The translations under genes were made by a program, and so were the position numbers. DNA of 64,000 nucleotides from contig JAIXYZ010000013.1 in NCBI GenBank assembly GCA_027489955.1, forward strand, positions 806,001 to 870,000. Reading direction: 5' to 3'. Below are positions 1-8,474 of the stretch, in pieces. The notes below the pieces were generated by a model, which was given only the letters and a program-made list of their open reading frames with translations, searched no databases and was not told where the DNA came from. Numbering within the stretch: position 1 is the stretch's first letter; each line of letters begins with the position of its first letter. The stretch is from Hyphomicrobiales bacterium. Its GTDB lineage: Bacteria > Pseudomonadota > Alphaproteobacteria > Rhizobiales > Beijerinckiaceae.

Positions 1-561
1 ATCATCTCCGGCGAAATCATCGCCGCCGGCGGCATCCCGCGCTTCGTCGTGGTGACGACCGGGGGGCGGTCGGCCCTCGTCGACGCATACGCGACGTCGA
101 CGCCGATCCGGAAGGGCGACCTGTTACGCATCGACGTCGGCTGCACGGTCAACGGCTATTGGGCGGATACGGCCCGTACCGCCGTATGCGGCGATCCAAG
201 CGACCTTCAGGCCAGCCGCTACGACGCGTTGCTGAAGGGTGAATTGGCCCAGCTCGACATGCTGCGACCGGGCGTGTCCTCGGCGGATCTCTACAACGTG
301 GCGATCGACGTGGTGCGCCAGGGAGCGCTTCCCGCCTACCGGCGCAACCATTGCGGCCACGGGATCGGGCTGGTGGCGCACGAGTATCCGTCCCTCGCGC
401 CCTCCAACCCGGTGGAGATCGTCAAGGACATGGTCCTGTGCGTGGAGACTCCATACTACGAGATCGGCTGGGGCGGGATGATGGTGGAGGACACCGTCAT
501 CGTGACCGAGACCGGCATCGAATACCTGACCTACGCCGACCGATCCCTGCGCAGCTTCTAG
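1..561 (+). CDS. M24 family metallopeptidase (Xaa-Pro peptidase/creatinase fold), 5' end missing
   Basis: The reading frame is open from base 1, so the N-terminal part lies outside the window; what remains is most of the pita-bread catalytic domain. All five expected metal ligands can be seen in order: Asp in RIDVG, Asp in ADTART, His in GHGIGLVAHEYP, Glu in CVETP and Glu in MMVEDTVIV. The family includes Xaa-Pro aminopeptidases, creatinase, ectoine hydrolase and other C-N hydrolases, and substrate cannot be read from this fragment. It ends 30 bases before a PLP enzyme gene that is itself coupled to a RidA gene. That context suggests breakdown of a small amino-acid-like compound rather than general peptide turnover (inference). 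The family call is secure; the function is open. Confidence 0.85.
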   Translation: MISGEIIAAGGIPRFVVVTTGGRSALVDAYATSTPIRKGDLLRIDVGCTVNGYWADTARTAVCGDPSDLQASRYDALLKGELAQLDMLRPGVSSADLYNVAIDVVRQGALPAYRRNHCGHGIGLVAHEYPSLAPSNPVEIVKDMVLCVETPYYEIGWGGMMVEDTVIVTETGIEYLTYADRSLRSF

Positions 562-591
562 CCGCCGATCCCGGTCACGAAGGACAATCCC

Positions 592-1779
592 ATGCGCGAC
601 ATCGACGCGATCCGGGCCGACACGCCCGGGCTGGCCCACCAGACGTTCCTGCTGAGCGCGGGCTCCAGCCTGCCGCCGCGACCCGTCTCGGAGGCCATGA
701 TCGACCACCTGCGGCTCGAGGAGCGGATCGGCGGCTACGCCGCGGCCGACCGCGAGGGCCAGCGCCTTCAGGGGGTCTATACGTCGCTCGCCCGCCTGCT
801 CAATTGCGGTGCGGACGAGATCGCCATCGTCGGGAACGCCACGCTGGCCTGGATGCAGGCCTTCTATTCGTTCTCCTTCGCCCCCGGCGACCGGATCCTC
901 ACCGCCGAGGCCGAATACGCAGCCAATTACGTCGCCTACCTGCAGGTCGCCCGCCGGACCGGCGCCGTGGTCGAGGTCGTGCCCAGCAATGAATACGGCG
1001 AGTTGGACACGTCCGCCCTGGAGCGGATGATCGACGACAGGGTCAAGCTCATCACGGTGACGTGGATCCCGACCAATGGCGGGCTCGTCAACCCGGCCCG
1101 GGAAATCGGCCGCATCGCCCGGCGTCACGGCATTCCCTACCTGCTCGACGCCTGCCAGGCGGTGGGCCAGATGCCCGTCGACGTCGAGGAGATCGGCTGC
1201 GACATGCTGGCGGCCACGGCGCGCAAGTTCCTGCGTGGTCCCCGCGGCATGGGCTTCCTCTATTTCCGCAAGTCGCTGTTCCAGACCATGGAACCGCCGA
1301 TGATCGACCATTTCGCCGCCCCGTGGGTTGCGGCTGACGAGTACCGGCTGCGCGACGACGCCCGCCGGTTCGAGACGTGGGAGAACAATTACGCGGCCCG
1401 GCTGGGGCTGGGCGCCGCGGTGGACTACGCGCTGGACATCGGGCTCGACGCCATCCGAGAGCGCAGCTGGCGGCTGGCCGAGAGGCTGCGGCAGGGCCTG
1501 GCGCAGATCCCGGGCATGGTTGACTGCGATCTGGGGCGCGAGCGCTGCGCCATCGTCAGCTTCCGCATGGACGGCGTGCCGTCGGAAGCGTTCGTGAAGG
1601 CTGCCGCCGGGCGGGGCATCACGATCGGCGTATCCAATCCTGCCAGCACCAGACTGGATTCGGAGGCGCGCGGCCTTCCCGTCATCGTCCGCGCGGCGCC
1701 GCATTACTTCAACGTCGACAGCGAGATCGAGGCGCTTCTCGAAGTCTGCCGCGACGTCGCCGCTGGGAGGGCGTCATGA
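592..1779 (+). CDS. Aminotransferase class V-fold PLP-dependent enzyme
   Basis: A 395-residue fold-type I PLP protein of the class V (cysteine desulfurase/isopenicillin epimerase) branch. Asp186 in LLDACQAVGQ should hold the pyridine nitrogen of PLP, and Lys212 in TARKFLRGPRG should form the Schiff base. There is no conserved Cys loop of the SufS/IscS type near the C-terminus, so sulfur transfer is unlikely. Racemase, lyase or aminotransferase chemistry are all possible. It starts 30 bases after the M24 peptidase gene, and its last four bases (ATGA) contain the start of the RidA gene, so the three are probably one transcript. RidA partners with PLP enzymes that release reactive enamines, which fits a lyase or deaminase role (inference). 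Confidence 0.85.
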   Translation: MRDIDAIRADTPGLAHQTFLLSAGSSLPPRPVSEAMIDHLRLEERIGGYAAADREGQRLQGVYTSLARLLNCGADEIAIVGNATLAWMQAFYSFSFAPGDRILTAEAEYAANYVAYLQVARRTGAVVEVVPSNEYGELDTSALERMIDDRVKLITVTWIPTNGGLVNPAREIGRIARRHGIPYLLDACQAVGQMPVDVEEIGCDMLAATARKFLRGPRGMGFLYFRKSLFQTMEPPMIDHFAAPWVAADEYRLRDDARRFETWENNYAARLGLGAAVDYALDIGLDAIRERSWRLAERLRQGLAQIPGMVDCDLGRERCAIVSFRMDGVPSEAFVKAAAGRGITIGVSNPASTRLDSEARGLPVIVRAAPHYFNVDSEIEALLEVCRDVAAGRAS

Positions 1780-2258
1780 GCGAGACGAGCGTGGTGGAGA
1801 GCCGCCTGCGCGAGGCGGGGATCGTCCTGCCCGGTGCCGCGGCGCCGGTCGCCAATTACGTCGGCGCGGTCCGCTCCGGCCGGAGCCTCACCGTGTCGGG
1901 GCAACTATGTCTGGACGGCGAGGGGAGGCTGGTCGCCCGCGGCCGTCTGGGTGAGCACATCTCGCCTCAGGAGGGGCGCGAGGCGGCGAAGGCCTGCGCG
2001 ATCAACCTTCTTGCGCAGGTGAAGCACGCCGCGGGCAGCCTCGACCGCGTCGTGCGGGTGGTGCGGCTCGGCGGCTTCATCAACGCGGTGCCGGACTTCG
2101 TCGATCTTCCGGCGGTGATGAACGGGGCGTCGGACCTGATGGTCCTCGCCTTCGGGGATGCCGGACGCCATGCGCGCAGCACGATCGGCGTCGCGTCGCT
2201 GCCGCTTGGCGCGGCCGTGGAGGTCGAGGGATTGTTCGAGGTGGACGGCGATGCGTGA
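1776..2258 (+). CDS. RidA family protein (YjgF/YER057c/UK114)
   Basis: A 160-residue RidA-superfamily protein. It has the N-terminal GIVLP segment, the GQL strand, the internal NLLAQVKHAAGSLDRVVRV helix-turn and the closing GVASLPLGAAVEVEGLFEV strand typical of the trimeric barrel. Canonical RidA has an Arg just before the final strand to bind the carboxylate of 2-aminoacrylate. Here the matching stretch reads HARSTIGVASLPLGA, with Arg kept before Ser-Thr. Housekeeping RidA is usually about 125-130 residues; the longer form and the ATGA overlap with the PLP enzyme point to a pathway-specific copy of the Rid1-7 kind. It probably hydrolyses an enamine or imine made by that enzyme. Confidence 0.85.
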   Translation: MSETSVVESRLREAGIVLPGAAAPVANYVGAVRSGRSLTVSGQLCLDGEGRLVARGRLGEHISPQEGREAAKACAINLLAQVKHAAGSLDRVVRVVRLGGFINAVPDFVDLPAVMNGASDLMVLAFGDAGRHARSTIGVASLPLGAAVEVEGLFEVDGDA

Positions 2259-2266
2259 AGTCCGGC

Positions 2267-2290
2267 GGCGGCCCGCGCGTGCGGGCCGCC
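2267..2290. terminator. Bidirectional hairpin between convergent ridA-like and PNPOx-like genes
   Basis: A perfect 10-base-pair stem (GGCGGCCCGC / GCGGGCCGCC) with a GCGT loop sits in the 42-base gap between two genes that point at each other. There is no clear T-run on either strand, so it may work with Rho or simply protect 3' ends. Confidence 0.6.
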
Positions 2291-2300
2291 TTCGGCCGTC

Positions 2301-2786
2301 CTAGCGCAGCGCGACCTTCGCGACCTTGTCGCGGTAATCTTCCTTCGGATCGATGCCGAGCATCATCTTGACGCCCGCCAGCAGCGTCGTCTCGTTCTGC
2401 CAGATTTCCGCGCTCTCCGGATCGAGCCGCAGCAGGACGAGCTTCGGATCGTCCTTGCCGCCCTCGTACCAGGCGGCGACGTAGGGGTTCCAGAGCCGGT
2501 CGATCGTCGCGCGGTCGTTGTCGATCGCCAGGGAGCCGTGGACCGTCGCGAACAGCTTGTGGTTCTTCGCGGTGAACGTGGCGATGGCCCGTCCCGGCCC
2601 GTTCAGCTTCTCGGCGATGCCGTTGTCGCGGGAGGTGAAGAACCAGATCGGCCCGCTCTCGCCCTCGACCTGCGCCGTCATCGGCCGCGCATGGCCGTCC
2701 TCGACCCCGTCGAGACCGAGCATCATGGTCATGTCGTCCTTCAGGTGCTTCCAGAAGTCGTTCTTGAGTTCCTGCGGGTTCGCCAT
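2301..2786 (-). CDS. Pyridoxamine 5'-phosphate oxidase-like general stress protein (split-barrel flavin-binding fold)
   Basis: A 161-residue protein of the PNPOx-like 'general stress protein 26' group. These are split-barrel proteins that bind FMN or a related flavin; the true reaction is mostly unknown. Visible marks are the N-terminal helix (ELKNDFWKHLKDDMTMML), the GPIWFFTSRDNG strand-turn and the WNPYVAAWYEGGKDDPKLVLLRL segment found in this group. The frame is open 30 codons further upstream. The ATG at 2786 was chosen because GAGGAG lies seven bases before it. It is a single gene, convergent with the RidA gene, and its divergent side runs into non-coding sequence. Confidence 0.82.
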   Translation of the reverse strand: MANPQELKNDFWKHLKDDMTMMLGLDGVEDGHARPMTAQVEGESGPIWFFTSRDNGIAEKLNGPGRAIATFTAKNHKLFATVHGSLAIDNDRATIDRLWNPYVAAWYEGGKDDPKLVLLRLDPESAEIWQNETTLLAGVKMMLGIDPKEDYRDKVAKVALR

Positions 2787-2902
2787 CCCGGTCTCCTCGT
2801 GTTGAAGGTGTGACCGGGCAATGCGGGGACGGGGCAGGGAGTTCCGGCCGTCGGGCGAGGCGCGGCCGATTGCCACCAGGGGACGGGGGCTCGCGCTCCG
2901 CC

Positions 2903-4084
2903 TCAGGGCGCGAGCTTCACGCCCTGCCGCACCAGCCTGCGGTCGGACGTGATCGTGCAGCCGTCGACCCTGAGCACGGCGTAGTAGAGCTCCGCCTCAT
3001 CGCCCGTATCGTCGAAGTTGCGTCCCTCCGCCCGTCGGTCGATGAGCGAGGGATACGAGATGAGCGTCCCCGCGCCGCACGGATCGTCGTAGAGCGTCTT
3101 GCCGGCCATCACGAGCCGGGGCGCGCCCCAGCTCTTCAGGTCCCGCGACGTGGCAACGTAGAAGCCGGATACGGGGAAATCCGCGCCGTTCTCCCGCGCC
3201 TGGAAGACCGCGATCCACGCCCCGCTGGGCCGGTGGCGCGTGAGGCTTCCCACGGGCGCGGGGAAGGGCGCGATGGTGCGGCAGGTCTTGAGCGGGTCCG
3301 GCGGCGGCTTTCCATAGGGGTCCGTGAACCGGACCGTGAACCCCGTCCCGTCGAAGGCGCGCCATCCTGCCGGGTCGTGCGGATCGGCGGTACGGAACAG
3401 GCAGGCGCCGCCATCCTGTCCGGTCCACCCCGTGGTGGAGGCGATCATGTAGTACCCGTCCTCTCCGCGCACGATGTTGGACGGGTTGAAGAAGCCCCGG
3501 TGGCGGCCCTGGCCCACCTCCTGGCCGAACGGGAAGGCGGCCACCACAGGCTGGCGCGCCTTGGCGAAGGTCCGCCCGCCGTCCTGCGAGGACAGCGCCA
3601 GCACCACGTTCCACCAGCAGGCCATGTAGTCCTTGAGCGCGCACCGCCCGGGATGGGTGTTGCCCTGGTATTCGTGGTGGGCGAGCGCGGCGATGCGGCG
3701 CCCGTCCTCGGTCCACGTCGCCGCGATCCACGCCCTGTCGTCGTAGGCGCCCGGGTCGGCGCTCCCCGAGCCGCGGAAGACGACCTGGCAGTCCAGCTTC
3801 AGGCTGTCGAAGTCGGCCCCGCGCAGGGCGCGGTTCTCGAAATGCATCGCAAGGAGCGCGATCTGCCCCTTTTCGTCGCGAAAGGCCCGGGCCGGAACGT
3901 CCGGCACGTCATGGCCGTCGCAGGCGTCCAGCGCGGGATCGAAGACCACGCGCGGCGGACCGTCGACCTTGACCGGCGCGGTCGGGGCGGTCTGGCCTGC
4001 GGCCAGCGCGGGCGCGAGCGCGATGAACGCGGCAGCGAGGCGGGCGAGGACCCTTCCTTCGAGGCGGGGCGCGTATATGGTCAT
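2903..4084 (-). CDS. Secreted protein with sialidase-like beta-propeller features, function unknown
   Basis: A 393-residue protein with a signal peptide (basic start, hydrophobic run, ALA-AG cleavage near residue 29), so it should act outside the cytoplasm. It carries at least one Asp-box (SSQDGGRTF), the loop that marks blades of sialidase/neuraminidase-type propellers, plus a second, similar turn, SRDLKSWG. It is rich in Trp, Tyr and Cys, the Cys residues plausibly forming disulfides. The catalytic Arg triad of true sialidases cannot be confirmed by eye, so no enzymatic role is given. The frame is open much further upstream, but that part reads across the opposite-strand NnrU gene, so the ATG at 4084 followed at once by the signal peptide is preferred. 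Its start codon is only 33 bases from the divergent nnrU-like start. Confidence 0.7.
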   Translation of the reverse strand: MTIYAPRLEGRVLARLAAAFIALAPALAAGQTAPTAPVKVDGPPRVVFDPALDACDGHDVPDVPARAFRDEKGQIALLAMHFENRALRGADFDSLKLDCQVVFRGSGSADPGAYDDRAWIAATWTEDGRRIAALAHHEYQGNTHPGRCALKDYMACWWNVVLALSSQDGGRTFAKARQPVVAAFPFGQEVGQGRHRGFFNPSNIVRGEDGYYMIASTTGWTGQDGGACLFRTADPHDPAGWRAFDGTGFTVRFTDPYGKPPPDPLKTCRTIAPFPAPVGSLTRHRPSGAWIAVFQARENGADFPVSGFYVATSRDLKSWGAPRLVMAGKTLYDDPCGAGTLISYPSLIDRRAEGRNFDDTGDEAELYYAVLRVDGCTITSDRRLVRQGVKLAP

Positions 4085-4117
4085 GGCCCGAATGTGGAGC
4101 GAGGGGGCTTCAAAGTC

Positions 4118-4705
4118 ATGCTCATCCTGATCGCCGGATTGGTCCTGTTCCTGGGAACCCATGCCTTCACCATGGCCCGCGAGCCGAGGGCCGCGCTGAT
4201 CGGCCGGATCGGCGCGGGGCCGTACCGGGGATTGTATTCTCTCGTCTCGCTCATCGGCCTCGTCCTGATCGTCTATGGGTTCGGTGCCTACCGCGCGTCC
4301 GGATACGTGCCGCTCTGGAACCCGCCGGTCTGGACGCGGCATCTGGCGCTGACGCTGATGCCCATCTCCTTCGTGCTCCTCGCCGCCTCGCAGACCGGCG
4401 GCCGCATCCGGCGGGCCGTGAAGCACCCGATGCTGGCGGCGGTGAAGATCTGGGCGTTCTCCCACCTTCTGGCCAACGGAGACCTGGGATCGGTACTGCT
4501 GTTCGGCCTGTTCCTCGCCTATGCGGTGGTGGACCGGATCGCGGTCAAGCGCCGTGCGCCTGAAGCCCATGCGCACGAGGAGGTTGTGGTTTCCGGCTGG
4601 CGTGCCGATATTGCGGCCGTCGTCATCGGGCTCGGCCTCTACGTGGCCTTCGCTCTCTGGCTGCATCCCGTTCTCATCGGCGTTCCGGTCATGCCGGGCC
4701 GCTGA
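4118..4705 (+). CDS. NnrU family membrane protein
   Basis: A 195-residue polytopic inner-membrane protein with about five to six hydrophobic segments. It has the family pattern of an N-terminal [11 protein letters not shown] helix, a conserved [17 protein letters not shown] stretch, [20 protein letters not shown] in the middle, and a C-terminal helix. NnrU was first found in denitrification (nitrite/nitric oxide reduction) loci. Stand-alone copies such as this one, with no denitrification gene nearby, are common in Alphaproteobacteria and have no proven role. The start at 4118 puts the initiating Met directly at the first membrane helix. It is followed 16 bases later by panB. Confidence 0.85.
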   Translation: MLILIAGLVLFLGTHAFTMAREPRAALIGRIGAGPYRGLYSLVSLIGLVLIVYGFGAYRASGYVPLWNPPVWTRHLALTLMPISFVLLAASQTGGRIRRAVKHPMLAAVKIWAFSHLLANGDLGSVLLFGLFLAYAVVDRIAVKRRAPEAHAHEEVVVSGWRADIAAVVIGLGLYVAFALWLHPVLIGVPVMPGR

Positions 4706-4721
4706 ACACGAAGGACCCGCC

Positions 4722-5549
4722 ATGTCCGTCCAGTCCGATATCCGCCGGCTGACCGCTCCCGACATCCGTGCGCGCAAGGGCGGCGAGCCCGTCGTGGCGC
4801 TGACGTCCTACCATGCGCATACCGCGCGGCTGGCGGACCGGTTCTGCGACGTGCTGCTGGTCGGCGATTCCCTCGGCATGGTCATGCATGGGCTGGAATC
4901 CACCGTCCCCGTCACGTTGGAGATGATGATCCTGCAGGGGCAGGCTGTCGTGCGCGGCTCGCGGCGGGCGCTGGTCGTCGTCGACATGCCCTTCGGCTCG
5001 TACGAGGAAAGCCCCCAGGCGGCGTTCCGCAGCGCGGCCCGGATCATGAAGGAGACGGGCTGCGGCGCGGTGAAGCTCGAGGGCGGCGTGCGCATGGCCG
5101 AGACCATCCGCTTCCTCACCGAGCGCGGCATTCCGGTGATGGGCCATGTCGGCCTGACGCCGCAGGCGATCAACACGCTGGGCTCGTTCAAGGCGCAGGG
5201 CCGCGACATGGCCGAGTGGCCGCTCATCGAGGCCGACGCGCGCGCCGTCTCCGAGGCGGGCGCCTTTGCCGTGGTGGTCGAGGCGGTCGCCGAACCCCTG
5301 GGCGCCAAGATCACCGAGGAGATCGCCGCGCCGACCATCGGCATCGGCGCCTCGGCCCGGTGCGACGGACAGATCCTCGTGCTGGAGGACATGCTCGGCC
5401 TGTCGGAGCGCACGCCCAAGTTCGTGCGCCGCTACGCCGATCTCGGCCCGTTCATCGCCGCGGCCGTCGAGGCCTATGCCCGCGACGTGCGGGCGAGGGC
5501 CTTCCCCGCGCCGGAACAGACCTACGCGATGAAGCAGCAGAAGGCCTGA
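4722..5549 (+). CDS. panB: 3-methyl-2-oxobutanoate hydroxymethyltransferase (ketopantoate hydroxymethyltransferase)
   Basis: PanB transfers a hydroxymethyl group from 5,10-methylene-tetrahydrofolate to 2-oxoisovalerate to make ketopantoate, the first committed step of pantothenate and coenzyme A synthesis. The 275-residue length is typical. Motifs seen: [13 protein letters not shown], the metal-site loop [39 protein letters not shown] and [22 protein letters not shown]. The start at 4722 is 16 bases after the NnrU stop, so the two may be co-transcribed. panC is not in the window. Confidence 0.96.
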   Translation: MSVQSDIRRLTAPDIRARKGGEPVVALTSYHAHTARLADRFCDVLLVGDSLGMVMHGLESTVPVTLEMMILQGQAVVRGSRRALVVVDMPFGSYEESPQAAFRSAARIMKETGCGAVKLEGGVRMAETIRFLTERGIPVMGHVGLTPQAINTLGSFKAQGRDMAEWPLIEADARAVSEAGAFAVVVEAVAEPLGAKITEEIAAPTIGIGASARCDGQILVLEDMLGLSERTPKFVRRYADLGPFIAAAVEAYARDVRARAFPAPEQTYAMKQQKA

Positions 5550-5658
5550 CGCGCTCGCCATCGGGCGCGTCCTGTGGTACCCGGCCAGCCGGGCTGGCGG
5601 CGCGGCCCGTTGCCGGCCGCCGCCAGACATCCTTCAGTTCCGGAAACCGCGACCGCCG

Positions 5659-6321
5659 ATGACCGATATTTTCAACGAGATCGACGACGAACTCCGCCGC
5701 GACCGCGTGGCCCAGTTCTGGAAGAAGCACGGCCCCAAGGTCGTGGTCGCCGCGATCGTGCTGGTCGTCGCCGTCGCCGGCTGGCGCTATTACGAGTACA
5801 TGGAGCGCCGCACAGCCGAGGCCGCCGCCGCCCGTTACGAGGCTGCGCTGCAGCTCTCGCGCGAGGGCAAGACCGCGGAGGCCGAGGCCGCGTTCTCCGC
5901 CATCGTGACTGACAAGCCCTCCGCCTATCGCGACCTGGCGCGCCTGCGGGCCGCCTCCGAGACGGGCCGCGCGGATGCCATCCGCGGCGCGGCGGCGTTC
6001 GACGCGATCGCGGCCGATCAGGCCGTGCCCCAGGACCTGCGCCAGCTGGCCACCCTGCGCGCCGCGGCCCTGCGGCTGGACGGCGCCGATCCCAAGGCCG
6101 CGGCGTCCACGCTCGAGCCCCTGACCCGCGACGACGTGCCCTGGCGCAATAGCGCGCGCGAACTGCTCGGCCTGGCCGCTCTCAAGGCGGGCGATTACGA
6201 CGGCGCCGGCCGCTGGTTCGATGCCATCGTCACCGATCCGACGGCGCCGCAATCGCTCCGCTCGCGGGTCGAATTGTACCTGGCGCTGGTCAGGAGCGGG
6301 CCCGTCCCCGCCGCGCCATGA
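5659..6321 (+). CDS. Membrane-anchored tetratricopeptide-repeat protein (YfgM-like/TPR_21 group)
   Basis: A 220-residue protein with a short cytoplasmic N-terminus (about 26 residues), one transmembrane helix (roughly residues 27-43) and a long Ala-rich helical C-terminal part with degenerate TPR-like repeats that should face the periplasm. This architecture, placed directly upstream of der, matches the YfgM family. In E. coli YfgM works with the periplasmic chaperone network and the SecYEG-linked protein PpiD. In E. coli bamB lies between yfgM and der; here BamB is absent and der follows after 22 bases. The exact role in this organism is inferred from family and position. Confidence 0.8.
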   Translation: MTDIFNEIDDELRRDRVAQFWKKHGPKVVVAAIVLVVAVAGWRYYEYMERRTAEAAAARYEAALQLSREGKTAEAEAAFSAIVTDKPSAYRDLARLRAASETGRADAIRGAAAFDAIAADQAVPQDLRQLATLRAAALRLDGADPKAAASTLEPLTRDDVPWRNSARELLGLAALKAGDYDGAGRWFDAIVTDPTAPQSLRSRVELYLALVRSGPVPAAP

Positions 6322-6343
6322 ACCGCACCGCGGGAGCGCCGCG

Positions 6344-7699
6344 ATGAGCGCCGCCAGGACCGTCGTCATCGTCGGCCGCCCCAATGTGGGCAAGTCCACG
6401 CTCTTCAACCGTCTCGTCGGCAAGAAGCTGGCGCTGGTCGACGACCGGCCCGGCGTCACCCGGGACCGGCGCGAGGGCGATGCGCGCCTCGGCGATCTCG
6501 ACTTCGTCATCACGGACACGGCAGGCCTCGAGGAGAGCGCCCGCGAATCCCTGACCGGACGGATGCGCGAGCAGACCGAGACCGCGATCGCGGGCGCGGA
6601 CGTCATCCTGTTCGTCGTGGACGCGCGCGCCGGCCTCCTGCCGGACGACCGGCCCTTCGCCGACCTGTGCCGGCGCTCGGGCAGGCCTGTCGTGCTGGTG
6701 GCCAACAAGGCCGAGGGCCGGGTCGCGACCGCCGGCTTTCTGGAGGCTTACGAGCTCGGGCTCGGGGAGCCGGTCGCCATCTCCGCCGAGCACGGCGAAG
6801 GCATGGCCGACCTTTACGACGCGCTCGCCCTCCATCTTCGCGCGGAAGATGAGGACGCGGACGCAAGCGATTCCGAAGACTCCGAAAAGCCGCTGCGCAT
6901 CGCCGTCGTCGGGCGGCCCAATGCGGGCAAGTCGACCCTGCTGAACGCGATTGTGGGCGAGGACCGGCTCCTCGTCGGCCCCGAAGCCGGCATCACCCGG
7001 GATTCCATCTCGCTCGACTGGGAATGGCGCGGCCGCAAGGTCAAGCTGTTCGACACCGCCGGCATGCGCAAGCGGGCCCGGATCGAGGACAAGCTGGAGA
7101 AACTGTCCGTCGCCGATGGCTTGCGCGCGGTGAAGTTCGCCGAGGTGGTCGTCGTGCTGCTGGACGCCACGATCCCGTTCGAGAAGCAGGACCTGACGAT
7201 CGTCGACCTGATCGAGCGGGAAGGGCGCGCGCTGGTCATCGGCCTCAACAAGTGGGACCTGGTGGCCGACAAGGCCGGCCTGCTCAAGGAACTCCGGGAG
7301 GAGGCCGCGCGGCTGCTGCCGCAGGTCAAGGGCGCCCCAGTGGTTCCGGTTTCGGGGCTGGCGGGCACGGGGATCGACCGGCTGATGGAGGCCATCGTCG
7401 CAGCCGAGCATGTCTGGAACCGCCGGGTGCCGACCGCCACGATCAATCGCTGGCTGGAGGAGACGCTGGCCACCCATCCGCCGCCGGCGGTGTCGGGCCG
7501 GCGGATCAAGATCCGCTACATGACCCAGGTGAAGGCGCGCCCGCCGCATTTCGCCCTGTTCGGCAACCAGCTCGACGAGCTGCCGCGCTCGTACACGCGC
7601 TACCTCGTCAACGGCCTGCGCGAGGCGTTCGACCTGCCCGGCGTGCCGATCCGCCTGTCGCTGCGCGGCGGCAAGAACCCGTTCGACAAGAAGCGGTGA
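6344..7699 (+). CDS. der: Ribosome biogenesis GTPase Der (EngA)
   Basis: A 451-residue tandem-domain GTPase needed for maturation of the 50S ribosomal subunit. Two complete G domains are visible, each with its P-loop (GRPNVGKST near residue 11 and GRPNAGKST near residue 190) and DTAG motif; the second has NKWD. The first domain has NKAE in the G4 place. A short acidic linker ([14 protein letters not shown]) separates the domains, and the C-terminal KH-like domain ends in a basic tail. ATG at 6344 follows a GGGAG-like sequence. Confidence 0.97.
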   Translation: MSAARTVVIVGRPNVGKSTLFNRLVGKKLALVDDRPGVTRDRREGDARLGDLDFVITDTAGLEESARESLTGRMREQTETAIAGADVILFVVDARAGLLPDDRPFADLCRRSGRPVVLVANKAEGRVATAGFLEAYELGLGEPVAISAEHGEGMADLYDALALHLRAEDEDADASDSEDSEKPLRIAVVGRPNAGKSTLLNAIVGEDRLLVGPEAGITRDSISLDWEWRGRKVKLFDTAGMRKRARIEDKLEKLSVADGLRAVKFAEVVVVLLDATIPFEKQDLTIVDLIEREGRALVIGLNKWDLVADKAGLLKELREEAARLLPQVKGAPVVPVSGLAGTGIDRLMEAIVAAEHVWNRRVPTATINRWLEETLATHPPPAVSGRRIKIRYMTQVKARPPHFALFGNQLDELPRSYTRYLVNGLREAFDLPGVPIRLSLRGGKNPFDKKR

Positions 7700-7720
7700 C
7701 CGCGCCGCGCGGCGGGCCGA

Positions 7721-8461
7721 TCAGGCCGGCGCGCGGTGGGAGAACACCTTGTCCTCGGGGAAATCGTAGATCACGCCGGTCTGCGTGAAAGCCGGATCGG
7801 CGAGCGCCACGATTTTCGGAGCGATCTCCTCAGGCGTGCGCAGGGACAGGGGATCCTCGCCCGGCATGGCGGCGGCCCGCATCCTGGTGCGCAGCGGCCC
7901 GGGATTGACCAGGACTGCGCGGATCGGCGTGGTCTCGGTCTCCGCCGCATAGGTCCGCACCAGCGCTTCCAGCGCCGCCTTGGACACGGAGTAGGGGCCC
8001 CAATAGGCGCGGCACTTGTGGGCCGCCGCCGAGGACACGAAGATCGCCCGCCCGGCATCGGACGCACGCAGCAACGGGTCCAGCGAGCGGATCAGGCGCC
8101 AGTTCGCGGTGACGTTGATCGCCATCACGTCGTCCCAGCTCTTCTGGTCGCAATGGCCGAGCGGCGTGATCGGGCCCAGGATGCCCGCATTGCCCACCAG
8201 GATGTCCAGCCGCTGCCAGCGCTCGAAGATCGCCGCGCCGAGCCGGTCGAGGGCGTCATAGTCCTTCAGGTCGACGGGCACGAGCGTCGCGGAACCGCCG
8301 AGCGCCTTGATCTCGTCGTCCAGCTCCTCCAGCCCGCCGACGGTCCGCGCCAGCGCGATGACGTGGGCGCCGGCGCGGGCCAGTTCGAGCGCCGTGGCGC
8401 GGCCGATGCCGCGGGACGCGCCGGTGACGACCGCGACGCGGTCCTTGAGATCGGTCGGCAT
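7721..8461 (-). CDS. SDR family NAD(P)-dependent oxidoreductase
   Basis: A 246-residue classical short-chain dehydrogenase/reductase. The TGASRGIG cofactor loop lies at about residues 15-22, NAG at about 90, the catalytic Ser in FVSSAAA, and Tyr/Lys in GPYSVSKAAL. Classical SDRs of this size act on many alcohols and ketones, and nothing here fixes the substrate. It is 13 bases downstream of purF on the same strand, so it is probably the last gene of that transcript, an arrangement common in Alphaproteobacteria. Metabolic linkage to purine synthesis is not implied. ATG at 8461 has GGGAGG nearby on the opposite side of the start and is the only start that gives a normal N-terminus. Confidence 0.9.
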   Translation of the reverse strand: MPTDLKDRVAVVTGASRGIGRATALELARAGAHVIALARTVGGLEELDDEIKALGGSATLVPVDLKDYDALDRLGAAIFERWQRLDILVGNAGILGPITPLGHCDQKSWDDVMAINVTANWRLIRSLDPLLRASDAGRAIFVSSAAAHKCRAYWGPYSVSKAALEALVRTYAAETETTPIRAVLVNPGPLRTRMRAAAMPGEDPLSLRTPEEIAPKIVALADPAFTQTGVIYDFPEDKVFSHRAPA

Positions 8462-8474
8462 GGGAGGGTTCCGG

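Noticed and set aside
124-1704. Long antisense frame over the M24 and PLP enzyme genes
   Set aside because: No recognisable domain, biased composition, and both sense genes are well supported.
6221-6343. Upstream extension of der to an earlier start
   Set aside because: The extension lies over the end of the TPR gene and has no family similarity; the ATG at 6344 gives the conserved N-terminus.
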